From NCBI GenBank assembly GCA_025716815.1, contig JAIXMN010000028.1:186001-250000 (forward strand): 64,000 nucleotides of DNA. The letters are read 5' to 3'. The notes beneath the pieces were generated by a model. That model searched no databases and was not told where the DNA came from. It was given only the letters and a program-made list of their open reading frames with translations. Numbering within the stretch: the first letter of the stretch is position 1; each line of letters starts with the position of its first letter. Positions 35,696-48,880 of the stretch are shown piece by piece. Source of the stretch: Dichotomocladium elegans. Taxonomy: Eukaryota; Mucoromycota; Mucoromycetes; Mucorales; Lichtheimiaceae. Position numbers and translations under genes: made by a program.

Positions 35696-37149
35696 CTCAC
35701 GAGATAGGTTGAGTTTAACAAACTTTCCGTCAACATTAATTAAGTTCAGCAGGTTAGAGCGTGCGCGCCTGCGCTTGTACAGTATCTTGGTCTCTATTTA
35801 TGAGGACATAAACATCGGATTTAATAAGGTATGGGTTATACACCGCTCTTTTTTTTGGTCTCGTAATGGAAAAGCTTTAGCAACCTAACCTTTCTATCGA
35901 TGAATATAAACAATTTTCAACCTTGTTACCGCTTCTCAAGTACTCTAAACATGTGCTTACAACACACTTTCCTACCATTTTTTTTTGCTGATCAATTTTA
36001 CACAGATTCGTATTTTGTAGCAAGATCGACATCCTCAAGATTTTGGTTTATCTTCATCACAAATATAATATGATGCCCTGGAAATACTATCCTTACCAGC
36101 AAAAAGGAAAAACTCCTCTATTACGAACTAGTACAGTTCCTAGAAATAATGCCTTTCAACCAAGACGTCATTGATTGCTCCGCTAATGACATGGTAACTT
36201 TCCTAAGACTGGTGACCGGGAAAAGAGACTATGCGCAGATTTGGTGACCGTTTAAGAAAGTGGGACTCATAGAGATCCCTATGAGCAAGAAACTGGAGAT
36301 GTTACATATGTTTATAGATATTACTACAAAAGAGCGCTGTTCCAAGGCTCTCCAAATTTTTTTTATCGTCCGCAGAGATAAGGTTCTGTGTGTGTACCTG
36401 AGTATAGGCTCTGCCGTTTTCGGCTGTCATCAAGAGTTGTGGATTTGCTTTGGTTTATAGGAGCGTAGATCTCCTTTAAAACAGAAGTTAATACTTTCTG
36501 ATCTGAATACATATTTTGGTAGTTTAGGCTCTTTCCCGGCTTCACCCTCCCGCACCCCTCAAAAAAAAAAGTATCTCTCGCCCGGCTGAGTAAACTCATA
36601 ATTTCTGAAGACCAAGCGCACGCAACCTCCTCTAGTTTTGTATGGATATCCCTTTGACAATCTAGGAGATTGACTACACCTTACTAGGCAGCCAAAAAAG
36701 GCATTAATTGGGATTAGGATGATCATGTAGCGCAGGGATCAGATCATCAATTAAGCTGATCTTCACTGTAATATACAGCAATGTACTAAATCCAATAAGT
36801 CTCTTGAAAAGAGCTTTTAGTCTCATATATATATATATATATCATACACAAGTTAGCAGACGTTTGACGGAGCCTTCATGAAGTCGAACTGCGTAGCAAG
36901 CCTTGTGTGTATCAATCCACATAGGAGTAGATACATAAATCCCGGAACGGGAGAGAAAGGGTTTGCGGTACAAACACCACGACAATCGCGAACATAGCCA
37001 ATGTTCACATGGCAAAAGGTTCTTATATTGCTCTTGTTCTCACCATTTCGATGAGGAGAAACCGCTATGTGTTCTGGAAGGGGATGTTCGAGTTAATAGA
37101 GAGAGTGTATTTCGAAAAAAATCACTACAAAAAGACGACAATAGAAGTG

Positions 37150-37156
37150 TATATAA
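37150..37156 (+). promoter_or_regulatory. TATA box of the 37216 gene
   Basis: TATATAA, 60 bases before the ATG of the small acidic secreted protein, with a purine/AT-rich leader between. Confidence 0.6.
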
Positions 37157-37215
37157 CCCAAGAAAGAACCAGAGCTATAATTTAAATCTTTGCGACAACC
37201 CAATCGGTATCACTC

Positions 37216-37599
37216 ATGCGCTTTTCTGCCGTCACCTTTACTTCTGCTGCTGCTGGTGCTCTCATATGCCTCGTCTCTGGTGTTCATGGCGCCCCCGCTG
37301 CAGTATATCCAGGCATCCGGACGAATCCTTCACTTCATACGATCAGCAAGCGTGAAGCTGAAGTTGACAAGGATCTTCTCCGTGATGTCGTTGAATCACT
37401 TAGCGAAATTCTAGAACCAGGACTTGAACTGGATGATCTCGAACTGGACGATCTGGTCGAAGAAGTTCTTGACGGTCTTGAAGTCGAAGATATTGGTGAG
37501 GAAAGCCTTCTGACCAGCGTCATTGACGTCGTTGGCTTTGCCCTGGAGAGTCTTCTCGATGTTATCAGCAATGCCCTTGATGATACGATCAGCAGTTAA
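37216..37599 (+). CDS. Small acidic secreted protein, probable divergent member of the 41-53 kb secreted family
   Basis: Single-exon gene, 127 residues. The N-terminus MRFSAVTFTSAAAGALICLVSG is a signal peptide with an Ala-Pro cleavage region (VHGAPAAVYPG). A dibasic KR at residues 47-48 (HTISKREAE) suggests Kex2 processing. The mature part is very acidic and Leu/Val-rich with no cysteine. It follows the helical register of the larger secreted proteins: LLRDVVESLSEIL, ELDDLVEEVLDGL, IGEESLLTSVIDVV and FALESLLDVI align with LLRELYPTLD, ELDIIVANVLDLL, LGESILHGRIGLL and TIQQLV of the member at 52478. The paralogy is inference; the signal peptide and KR site are visible. Confidence 0.7.
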   Translation: MRFSAVTFTSAAAGALICLVSGVHGAPAAVYPGIRTNPSLHTISKREAEVDKDLLRDVVESLSEILEPGLELDDLELDDLVEEVLDGLEVEDIGEESLLTSVIDVVGFALESLLDVISNALDDTISS

Positions 37600-40500
37600 A
37601 TATTTTGAAAACCATAGATAGCTCTTTCCTTACCTCGCCCAGATCGTTTTACCCTACCGTCTCATATGGGTCACCTTGTCTCAGTGTTATTACTTGTAAT
37701 CATTTAATTGATAAAGTATCGTTTATTGTGAAAGTAGTAGCATCGTGTTTGCATATTGGATCTGGAGCCTCGATACCGTACAAATGAGGTGTGTAACGGG
37801 TTTACCCCAGCCGAGCCATGTACTGCAGAGACGTACTGGTCTGACTGAAACAAGGAAATATCAGCAATAGTTCCATCTCAGTATCGGTAGCTCGGTAAAT
37901 GTCTGAAGCAGGATCTAAAACAACATATCTTGGGCTCGGACAGAGTATAACAGAATAAGCACGGGCTAGTCATGGTTACTCATGTTTCTGGGCTCCTACG
38001 TGGTCAACGTTCTTTCCTTCAGGTCGAAAGTGCACCAAAATGGATATTGCTGAAAAATCCCACAGTCAGGCGTATTTGACAAGGAAGCTTGGTGGTGGCC
38101 GTCTGCAGGCATTTATTTCTATGCGCAAAAGCTGGACTGCCTGGCATGGATTTATGTCGGAGAAGCGGGCTGCTGCTGCTTTCTTTATACTGAAGATGAT
38201 AACTTCTGTCACTGCTAGCATGACAACAAACGAAGCTCTCTCGTCTGCTCCTTCTGAGACAGGTGTCAGGAAACCCTCAAAGGGATCATTCCAATCCTAA
38301 TTAAAAATTGGTTAGTGGGTTTCTGAAACAATGGAATCATTATAGGAGAAAGTCTGTATATGACATATCGAAATTTCCTACGGTGAATGGTCTCTATGAA
38401 GCGCTTAGCCGAGTGCTATGCTGGGGTGAGCGATGACGATAAGCATGGTTACGCTGAGAAAGTTATGGAGCATAAAGGCTTCTGTTGGTCTCAAAGGCTG
38501 TGTACGTAGAAAGCGATCTGAACGATGGTTCACATACACTACATTAAAGAGATACACAAATGCTCAAGTCTGTCGCAGGCATGGAGAACATTATCGTCTG
38601 CTGTCGATTTGCTGCGCAAAATTGGTCCTTCACAAGCAGGATGTCCCCAAGTCTACATATGCACTTATGCGGGTACTTGTGAACAACCGGCACGCTGCGT
38701 CTTTTGCCCCAACTTCAGTAAGCTTCTCGATCTGTGTTTCTATCTTTGACTCGGTGAACCCGCAAATGATTCTGGTGGTATAGTTTTTTCTTGCACTCGG
38801 ACTTGCTAAATGCAAAAGACTGGCGCAATCCATGTGGAATCGGTTTCGTCGCTTTGTACACACGTTCGCCGAAAGGACCACTAATCAATAATGCTTTTCA
38901 ACAACTCTAATTTGGCTGATTGACTCTTTCCATTCCAAAACACCTACTATCCATTCTATAGGGAAATTAACACTACTTTTTAAGCAATGACTTTTTCAAA
39001 CGGCACAGTAAGAACAGAAAGTTCCATCACCATCTATGGGCGCTATGACCTGCACAATAAACTGCTTATACCTGTAGCTATTCAATCGCGCTTAGCTATG
39101 ATCTTAATCGGAAAATGAGGTTCCAGGACTAGCCTTGACGACCCACAACAAAAAGTCGTAATGAATACATCAGCAGGCTTAAACAATGACGGCAGGAGTA
39201 GGCAGGCAAGCCGAATGGTTTAAATCTCCAAATAACGCCTTACCAACAATTTTCTACAAGAGGCCAATGAAACTTACTAATCTAATCTCTTGTGCCTTTT
39301 CTTGACACTTGGATTACATAACCACCAGCTAGTATTTGCGATGACACCACCAAATAGTTAACTGCCGTGGATCATCCTGGGATATCCCCAATCTTAGCTA
39401 TAACCATAGAGCTATTGACTTGCTTAATATCCTCCTTTGATAACACGTTCGTGGACATGAAGACGCGATGCAAAAGTCACTCGTCGATCATCTCTAGGCG
39501 AATGATTGTGACAACTTTTCTGGTTTTCCTTTTAGTATACAAGATAAGGTGCGGATCATGGATGTATGGACTACTGCATGTAAATTTTTTATAGTCCGGA
39601 AAGATCTCCTTCGTGCGGCTGATTCGTTGTCTCTAAGCTAAATGTGCTTCGGAACAGGGTGGGGGCAGGGCAGTAACCCTGCCTCTGTTCCTTAAGTCAA
39701 TAGTCACTGAAAGAACTACCCATGCTTTCAACCCCCTTAAACTTTTATTTTTTGACACTCTACAAAGGGATGTATGCGGTTGTCGTGTGCTCTTGCAGCA
39801 TTGTGTGTATGTGTACACAAAACACTATCTAAAGAGCAGAAAGCCTTGAATTGTTGATTGCAAAATAATTGACAACTGAAGCGAGCTCTAGCAACAGCAA
39901 CATACTGTTCATATGGAAAAAGGAAACTAGCGTGTGGGGTATAGCGCTCTGTCATTTTGTCTGTATTAAGTCTAAGCAATATCCAGACTTGCAACGGGTT
40001 CTTATACACTACATGGTAGACCATAAAGGCGGTAAAGTAAATAAACAGAGCATATCCGCAGTAGGATCCATCATCAGGGGACATCTTGGCATATTTTTGT
40101 TTTCAACAGCGGAGGTTCGAAGAGTTTGCTGCGCATGGAATCGTTGCTAAGAGCAAAGATATGTTCAGGATATGCATGTCCTCTGGGTAGATGAGAAAAG
40201 GGGATGACGGATCTCTTCTCCCATCCCCGCCCCTCTTTCTCATTCTCTCCCTCTCTTTGCAGACTGAAATGTACGCGTATTCTCCGCTGTTGCTGAGCTA
40301 TTGAACATCCAATTCGACGACGATCATCTGGAATATCGGGTCTTTTCTTTCCGTTAAGTCCACTGAATATGCAGAATGCATATCGTCTGCAATGTTTACA
40401 TTGTTCTCCTTGGAATATACTGCATGGCATTATTGCTCGTCAGATCCATGCAGTATTTGATTATGTATATAGATCGATCCAGCTCCCGCCATGAGATTCT

Positions 40501-41340
40501 CTCAGTGCATTTCGTCTGTTTGAGCCCCTGCCTCTGCCTCTATGTCTGTTCAAGGGGCCGCGAGTGAGCTCTTTATCCCTAGCCGCAGATAACGGAAGGA
40601 TCAGTTTAAGGAAATGAGTAGCTACTCCGGCCCATGATCGCAATGAAGTCATATACTTGTTGCGTTGATAAGTCTTCATGTTCTTTGAATTTATCGGACC
40701 AGCATACAGGATCGCGGCACTCGTGTACTATTAACAGCTGGAAGCGACCTTGCTGCGATTAAATCCTACTGCATCACCTCGTTGCGGAGGGACCATCGGT
40801 GATCTACGCTGGAACCTCATCATTACAATGCGAGGCGAATCTTGGCGCGTACATGCCTCTACTTACCCTCTTGTTTTTTAACTTGCAGGAATGTTAATCA
40901 CAATAATAGCTTGTCGTGCCACGGCTTAATAACGGGCGTGACTCTGCAAAAGTTCAGCAGACATCTCACGATCTTCTTTTTCAGTTTCTAGTCTGCGGTC
41001 TTCCGCTCCTCAAACAATGCACGATGTATTCCATAAAGAAAAGGACGGTGCACACGAATGTCACTCCCGGTAGTCAAGGAGGAAGAAGCAGGGTTGCAGC
41101 TCAACGGATATTGTCCTCACATTGCGCATGAGGCATCATTATCCCGCTCCCCCTCCTTTCTTTTTACCCTGTCTTCAATGCCCCTACTTTTGATGAGGGT
41201 ACAGGCCCGCCGCAAAGGAAGACATCCCTGTGGCGTCATCCATGCTCCTAGATATGCTTCTGTTTGGATACATCTTTGGGACCAAGACGCGCCAAGCTCA
41301 AAGAGATTGGAGAGGCGATCGAAAGATGGGCACCAAAGAG
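37600..41340. other. Gene-poor AT-rich region
   Basis: No intact gene seen. Open frames (for example 38040-38300, 38433-38783, 39737-40084) lack recognisable motifs, and the composition resembles decayed repeats. I could not identify a specific transposon family here. Confidence 0.4.
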
Positions 41341-41348
41341 TATAAATA
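41341..41348 (+). promoter_or_regulatory. TATA box (TATAAATACC) of the 41416 gene
   Basis: TATAAATA followed by CC, 75 bases before the ATG. The same ten-base string precedes the 44641 gene and, in reverse, the 49471 gene. Confidence 0.7.
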
Positions 41349-41415
41349 CCGGCTGGTCTTAACGATCTGAATGTCTTCATACTTTTTCTTCTAAACAGTT
41401 TTATCCAAATCAACC

Positions 41416-41931
41416 ATGCGCTTCTTTACTATTACTTTTGCTGCTGCTCTATGTCTTGGTGCTTTTGTCCAGGCCGCTCCTGGTTCGGTTAAGCGTGGCG
41501 GAGCTACCTCCGGTTCTGATGTCCACGTTGCTAGCACCAACAACGGCAATCCTGGCGGTAGCGACGTGATCGACCAGTCCTACACTCGTGGCTCTTCGCA
41601 AGATGTCCATGAAGCTGGTCAACGCCCTCCGGCTCCCGGCAGTGGTGGCTGCGGTGACTTTGACCGCTGCCCTACTGGTCCCTCCAGTCCTACTGATTGT
41701 GTCGGCATCATCCAATCTCTTCTGCGTGAGCTTTATCCTACGCTCGACTTCACTGCTGAACAGCTCGATATAATCGTCGCCGATGTTCTCCGTCTTCTCG
41801 GTGCTCACGATCTTTCGTATGCTTTCCTACACGGCCGCATTGGTCTTCTCAACGATCTCCTTGCCTTGTTGGGATGCACACTCAGTCAGCTTCTTCTTGC
41901 CATCGAGAGGGTCGTCACTGGCATTATCTAA
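41416..41931 (+). CDS. Secreted four-cysteine-domain family protein, member A
   Basis: Single exon, 171 residues. Signal peptide MRFFTITFAAALCLGAFVQA, then APGSVKRGG with a Kex2-type KR at residues 26-27. The middle is Gly/Ser/Asn-rich. The C-terminal 85 residues are the family domain: GGCGDFDRCPTGPSSPTDCV, then GIIQSLLRELYPTLDFTAEQ, LDIIVADVLRLLG, FLHGRIGLLNDLLALLGCTL and a hydrophobic end (ERVVTGII). Four cysteines (GGC, RCP, TDC, LGC) could form two disulfides. The amphipathic helices suggest a compact helical domain that may bind lipid or self-associate. I know no named family; it could be an effector-like or wall protein. Members B (48881) and C (52478) are nearby. The evidence for a real gene is strong. 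Confidence 0.85.
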   Translation: MRFFTITFAAALCLGAFVQAAPGSVKRGGATSGSDVHVASTNNGNPGGSDVIDQSYTRGSSQDVHEAGQRPPAPGSGGCGDFDRCPTGPSSPTDCVGIIQSLLRELYPTLDFTAEQLDIIVADVLRLLGAHDLSYAFLHGRIGLLNDLLALLGCTLSQLLLAIERVVTGII

Positions 41932-42940
41932 AATATTACAAACGATCATTTTCTCCACCCCCCCGCAGCTATTTCTTTCGGTCCATCCGCCGCTCTTTAT
42001 CTTTTTGTATCAGTCTTTCGCCCTTGGGGGGGATGCATGGCAGCTCTTCAGGTTTAGCCCTGAAGACGAGTATCCCCCGATATCAAATGTGCTCTTAATA
42101 AAATTATGAATGTAATATCCTCGATGAACACCGTAAGAGGTCAATTAAGTTCGCCGACCGTGATCCACCTTACATATCCAAGGACCAGTAGTGATTGTCT
42201 TAAGATACCTCTCTATCTTCCCCTCCTTCCCCTTAAGGGATGGAAGGTTTATGCTCATATGCGAAGCGTGATCAATGAAGCATTGGCTCGCGAATATGTA
42301 CGTGCTCGCCGTTTCAACGGAGTTGACATACCTGTGCTTATGTAGGGCTCCCAAAAAAAAAAGACCCGTGCGCCCGTGAGAATGGATTGCGAAGCATCAC
42401 CGACAAGACACAGTGGGTTCCAGGAAGTTACTTAGTACGCCTCACCAGTCATACATAGCCCAATGTCGGATATAAATGGACTACTACTTTTCGGTATAGA
42501 GAAAAAAGGCCTGATTTTTACATTTCCTTTGGGAGAACAGGCCGTGGGTTGCATTCACCAGGAGTGGAGAGGGGAGGGGGGGAGTTTGGAGGTCAAGGAC
42601 AGTGCGATGTACACTTGTTGGACTGCCTTACAAGGAGCAGTAAAAAAATTCTGGCGCTCTCCAATTCCCCCCCCCAAGAACTGTCACTAAAGCGCTCACG
42701 GAAGCTCACATACGCATTTTACTAAGGAAACTATCTATTTCTTGTGTCTCAAAAAGGGCGAAATAGCGATGGCAGCAAGCCTCGGACAATGGCTCGCATG
42801 TATGCCGGAAAAAGGGGACCCAAGGTGTGGCCAGGAGGAGAGGGGGGAAAGAGGGGAGAAGCGCGCGCCTGTGTGACTTGAATTCAAACACCCCCTTTCC
42901 TTCCAGAGAATTGGCCCTGTCGGTCTGTTCCGAAAAGAAA
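41932..42940. other. Intergenic
   Basis: 3' flank of secreted member A and promoter side of the coiled-coil gene at 42941. I see no gene or clear repeat here. Confidence 0.4.
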
Positions 42941-44516
42941 ATGTCGCTCGATAACGCCATTCAGCACGTCCTCGATCAGTCGAAAAACACAGCCTCTGTT
43001 AGGCTTCGAAAGGGATCTACAGCTGTACTCGACCAACTATATGAGATTAAAGCCAGCCAGGAGCTGACAAGGGATGCTGATGCGGACGAGTGCAAGCTGT
43101 TCCATGTGAGCAACAATGAATATGCAGCAGCAAGGCAAGGCCCTCTCCTCTCTCTCTCTCTCTCCCTCCTGTCATATTCACACACAAACACAGAGAGACA
43201 GACAGACAGACACACATATATTCTTTCCCTTTTACATTAAGTATATAGTCAACTCATAAGGTGAACAGGGTCCATGACGAAGCCTTGCGAGGAACGCCTT
43301 CTCAATCGCCTTACCGCAATATCGAGCGGCTACTGCCGGCCCTGTCGGCGTTGAACCAGATTTGGTAGTTTTACTGCGAATAAGGAATGGATGTAGGGAT
43401 GATGTCCTAACGTTTTCTCTTTCAAAAGCCCCATACCAGACCTAGCTGAAGAAATCGAGCAACTGCAAGAAGAATATAGTTCCAAAGAAACTAACATCCA
43501 GTTTCTGAAAACAAGCTTTGATGAAGTATGAAGCGTTTTACTGGGCAAAAAAATGCGCGGGCATGCGTTGCGCGTTGACGAAGCATATCGAATGCTAAGC
43601 TGATGATCCAAACGGTGCAATGTAGCAAAGAGTTGATTTGGACCATCTGTTACGTGCATCCAATGCAAGACATACGAAGCATCGGCGTGTAGTAAGTGAA
43701 ATGCGCGAGTGGAATCAAGAGAAGGAAAGGGGGAGGAGGTGAAGAGCGACAGGGTGAACCTTAATTGAGTTATGCTCAGGAACCCAGCCGCCAAATGATT
43801 CAACAGCGAGAACAGGTAACTGCACGGAGATGTTGGCAGATCAAGCGCTGGGCACCAATTGCTGACTGGGTCAGGAGCTGCAAATGCTGGAAAGTAAAAT
43901 CACAAAGAGGAAGCAGGACTTGCAGGATTATGGTATGACGAATCGTCTTCAAGGGACAATTGCAGGCTGATCATCAAGAATATTTCTCTTTCTCCCTATC
44001 TCTTTTCTTTTCTCTCTTTATTCTTTTATAGACCAACGGATACGTGAACTCGAAAGGGATATAAAAAAGCAAAAGAGAAAAACACCGGACGAAAGCTCAG
44101 AGAGTGATGTGCCGGTCTCACAATACAATATGCAAGATATCCTGAGTAACCCCTCAAGCGGCACGGATACCTATGCTACCAAATTCAGGTAGGAAAGAAT
44201 TTGTCCTTCATGTTTAGGCATTTTTCCTAACTTAAAAATTAGTACCATACGTCGCGAGTTCGTAAGGTTGACATTGTCAGACGAAGAACGGGCCAGCCCA
44301 GAGAAGAAGGTGATGGCCAAAGTGATTGAAGAGCTGGAAGACCAGCCGGATCATCGGATGTCATTTTCGGATTTGAAAAGGCCTGTCACTGAGTTTGCGG
44401 TGTCGCTTGGACTGGATGAAGGTACTGGAGCCCATGTAATCTATAGGCTCAGCATCTTTAATATAGTCAAACTCGATCGGAGCGATCCTCTCAAGCCTTA
44501 CGTGCAGCTAGCATAA
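42941..44516 (+). CDS. Coiled-coil protein of unknown function, multi-exon
   Basis: The start at 42941 gives MSLDNAIQHVLDQSKNTASV. Further exons carry SQSPYRNIERLLPALSALNQ (about 43275-43362), PDLAEEIEQLQEEYSSKETN (about 43431-43520), short exons to about 43930 rich in Gln/Glu/Lys, and DQRIRELERDIKKQKRK (about 44032). The C-terminus from about 44242 reads STIRREFVRLTLSDEE and then a small, probably winged-helix-like domain (VIEELEDQPDHRMSFSDLKR ... IYRLSIFNIVKLDRSDP), ending in PYVQLA and the stop at 44514-44516. Overall: coiled coil plus small C-terminal domain, as in kinetochore or spindle-pole proteins, but I cannot name a family. A (CT)n tract lies in the first intron (43145-43170). Confidence 0.6.
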
Positions 44517-44586
44517 AGTTTCTTTGGATGTATACAGAGATATTAGGGAGTTGATGTAGGGAGGAAATGTTACCTTTGAATTGGGT

Positions 44587-44594
44587 TATAAATA
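44587..44594 (+). promoter_or_regulatory. TATA box (TATAAATACC) of the 44641 gene
   Basis: TATAAATA followed by CC, 54 bases before the ATG. The preceding coiled-coil gene stops only about 70 bases earlier, so this promoter is very compact. Confidence 0.65.
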
Positions 44595-44640
44595 CCAGGC
44601 TTCCCGAAGGCCACTGGCACCCATCACTATCATCATCATC

Positions 44641-44853
44641 ATGCGAACCGTCGTCACTGTCATCTTCACTTTGTTATTCCTCTATACTCTGCCTGCCCAG
44701 GCTATTCCGATGGTCAAGCGAGATGGACCGCCACCAGGCCCACCACCATCTGATGTTAAATTAAACGTTGGTACTGCCGCGGTTCAGTCCACAATGGGAT
44801 CTGTTCAGGGAGTCCGCGTCGGAGGTCCACCACCGGAGGGCGGCGACGAGTAG
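44641..44853 (+). CDS. Small secreted Pro/Gly-rich peptide precursor
   Basis: Single exon, 70 residues. Signal peptide MRTVVTVIFTLLFLYTLPAQ, then AIPMVKR with a dibasic Kex2-type site at residues 26-27. The released part is DGPPPGPPPSDVKLN..., ending VRVGGPPPEGGDE, with two Pro-rich blocks flanking a short polar centre. There are no cysteines. The signal peptide plus KR layout and shared TATA string link it to the neighbouring secreted family, but it lacks the four-cysteine domain. A peptide-hormone-like or wall-associated role is speculation. Confidence 0.7.
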   Translation: MRTVVTVIFTLLFLYTLPAQAIPMVKRDGPPPGPPPSDVKLNVGTAAVQSTMGSVQGVRVGGPPPEGGDE

Positions 44854-45568
44854 CGTTTACGATTCATTCTTCATATCATACATATCCATTACCCACCATC
44901 TTGTATCACTTGAACAACTTCTCTGGTCTCTGAATTATCGTTTTTATTTGCTATAAACCGGGGGCGGGGACTGTACCCAAAGAACGTTTCACCCATCATT
45001 TTTCCTCTAGAACATTTGTGTCCATCCGTAGGTGTAACTTGGTTTGGTACCAGAGTGGAGTTGAATGTCCGTGGCATACAGTCATATATGCCGCCGTGGT
45101 GGATAGGGGTTGGGGCGGATGTGTACAAAGCGACGGAACATTGTTGAACGGCAGTGCGGAGCAGCTCATCGTCTTTGGTGGGAGGGACGGCGGGCGGGTG
45201 GGTGGGCAAAGCGGGCGGCTATGGCCGGGTGTCCCTGGAGCGGTTCCGTATGTACAACAAAAGAAGGGCCAGAAGTACCACACACCGTATTCAACCCAGC
45301 TCGCTTACACAAACCCACGCACGCACACGCACAAAAAACCGATTCTTTTTCTGTCGCTCAGCCCTGGCATGACAAAGCAAGAAAAACCCGCGGATAGAAG
45401 GACGGGGGTGAGTGTTGAGTCAAGGTGGTGAAGTAATGAGAGGCCATGTATTTGTTTCCTTAACAAAGATGCACACTTCATTCACCAGACCTATACAAAA
45501 AAGTCACGTTGTACATGCTACCTTCGCAGCCGTTTGTACAGCCGTTGAGTTTCATTCGCGCGCGCTAT

Positions 45569-45610
<42 letters not shown>

Positions 45611-45651
45611 TCCCTGCACCCACCCCTTTTATTTTTCTTTTCAAATCGACA
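44854..45651. other. Intergenic, with (TC)n tract before ypt6
   Basis: 3' flank of the 44641 gene and ypt6 promoter. A (TC)n repeat at about 45571-45600 sits in the ypt6 5' leader. Apparent open frames around 45018-45430 have low-complexity translations. Confidence 0.4.
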
Positions 45652-46846
<1,195 letters not shown>

Positions 46847-47130
46847 AAAGGCATTGGCTCATTTTTTATATTTGTTCCTCTTTACAGACCATTAGCTCTT
46901 CTTTTCTCTCTTTCTCTTTCTCTTTTAATCTACTTATATTTACACATACTCGTTTTTGGAAACCCTCGCTCCCCTCCCTGCACTTAAAATAAACTTTGTG
47001 AGATGTTATACCCTCTTCTTTAAGAAAGCAAAGGGGGTCATGAATAGAGAGGACCCTCGTTCATAATTTAAAGCGTCGGACTTCACGGGAATAAAACACT
47101 TCCCTTTTTTGCTGAAACAATTTACACTTA
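46847..47130. other. Short spacer between ypt6 and the SurE-family gene
   Basis: Pyrimidine-rich 3' UTR of ypt6 followed by the promoter of the next + strand gene. No other feature seen. Confidence 0.4.
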
Positions 47131-48595
47131 ATGTCGGATAGACCATTGCGAGTTTTGATCACCAATGATGACGGTGAGCCTTTTAGAGCTCGAAAGGGTG
47201 GACCTGGCCACATTCTGAACGCGGTGTTTTCGAAACAGGACCTCCGTGCAAGGACGAGTCGCCGTTCATTCTGCCATTCATTGAGCACCTGGAGAGCCTG
47301 GGTTGGGATGTCAAGTATGGAAGCGCAGCGCCCTCTGATTATGCTGTTTGTGTATACATACGAGCCGCCCTATTTTTAAACCATTCCTTCTCTGACTAGG
47401 GTTGTTTTACCCGACTGCCAAAAGTCGTGGATCTCCAAGTCGTTCATGATCAAGGACCATATCGAGCTAAGCTACTACCACAGGGACACGGGACATACGG
47501 GCTACCACCGCCGTTCTGACCGCGATTTCGTCTTGGTAAGTGGCAAACGCATACTATATATGCATATAGAGAGGACTAATTTTTCTAGCTGAGTGGCACC
47601 CCAGCTACATGTATCAATATTGCCTTGTATCATATTTACAAACACATCGACTTTGACCTGGTCCTCGCCGGGCCCAACTTTGGCCGTAACTCTGCAAAGT
47701 AAGTCTTCCACATGCCGTGTGCAGTATAATAAATAACGAACGATCGGATGAACGGATGGTGTGCTTTTTTTTCGACTTGAAAAGCATATACACTTTGTCG
47801 TCAGGCACCGTTGGGGCTGCATTGTAAGTGGTGGAACTACAATGGAAAAAAGGGCAAGACGACTGATGCACGCACACACAAAGAGAGTCGACGATGTGCG
47901 AAAAGAAATCAATTGCGCTCTCGTTTGCCTTTTATTCCAGAGACTTTAGCAGGGACAAGATACAATGCGCGAGTGTCATGGGTAAGCAAGCCTACTACGA
48001 TCTTCACTACTATTATTATTATTTTTTATCTAACTGCACAAAGCAACGAATGTCATTCAACATTTATACGAGCGGGACAAGTGGCCAAAGAACGGCTTGT
48101 TCAACGTCAACGTGCCTCTTGTGAACGAACTGCGTCCTGTACGTCTCACGCGGTTCCACAAGACCCACTACGGCAGTCTCTTCAGGCCGCTTGTCGACGT
48201 ATCTCTCGAGGCGGCGGACAAGGCAGTAGCAACAGCAGCAACAGCAGCAAAGCAGGATGCTTCGGGCGAGATGGCGGAGCAGAACATGCGCCAATTTGCC
48301 GAGGGACATGAGTCTGCGCGAACCGTGTTCCATTTCGCACCGGATATAGCGTCCATGAGCCATCCCACCGATCCCGCGGAAGATTCAGACGCCTGGGCTT
48401 TGAATCATCGCTACGTATCTGGTAAGGAATTCGGACTACTACCTCTCTCTGTCTCTGTTTCCTCCAACCTCGGATGTTGTTAACTCATGCTCTGATGCTC
48501 GCTGATATCAAGTGACGCCGATGACAGCAGCTTATCAGGTTGGCGATATGACGGTAGACTATGGCTTAGACCGTCTGCATACGGCTAAGATTTGA
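47131..48595 (+). CDS. SurE-family 5'/3'-nucleotidase / acid phosphatase
   Basis: Metal-dependent nucleoside monophosphatase family. The start at 47131 gives MSDRPLRVLITNDDG, the hallmark SurE NDDG metal site. A 60-70-base intron then joins to GPPCKDESPFILPFIEHLES. Next come KVVLPDCQKSWISKSFMIKD, VLLSGTPATCINIALYH, DFDLVLAGPNFGRNSA (the conserved GPNxG site), an exon with YTLSSGTVGAALEG and SLSFAFYSRDF, WPKNGLFNVNVPL, and the C-terminal ALNHRYVSVTPMTAAYQ, ending in a TGA at 48593-48595. An Ala/Lys-rich insertion lies around 48210-48280. Fungal relatives are cytosolic; a second domain such as the tubulin-tyrosine-ligase module of yeast Pby1 is absent. Confidence 0.9.
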
Positions 48596-48880
48596 AATGC
48601 AGTGTTCGTCAGATGACGACATCTTCGTCGTACCTGCGTTCTGCACTCTCTCCCCCTCCCCCCACTTCCGACCCACGTTGATCACGTGCACTTCCAAAGA
48701 CAACCACTCATTTTTTTTGCGATTAAGAAAAGGAATGAAATACGCCGACACTTATTATTTTTATAACTGTATCCTGACAAAGTTAGGATGTATATCGAAG
48801 GGGATTACAACGAGACAAGAAAGAAAAAGGGCGGGAGGCTAGCAAAAAGAGGTATATAGATAAGCGAAAGATTATACTCT
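48596..48880. other. Convergent intergenic spacer
   Basis: Lies between the SurE gene (+) and secreted member B (-). No gene seen. Confidence 0.4.

Larger units (their letters stand above)
34213..37149. other. AT-rich gene-poor island with repeat remnants
   Basis: No intact gene. It holds the ppe1 promoter, a diverged repeat at 34735-35120, a broken coding-like fragment at 35323-35695 and an AT dinucleotide run at 36825-36842. Open frames around 36140-36600 are AT-rich and unrecognisable. Confidence 0.45.
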
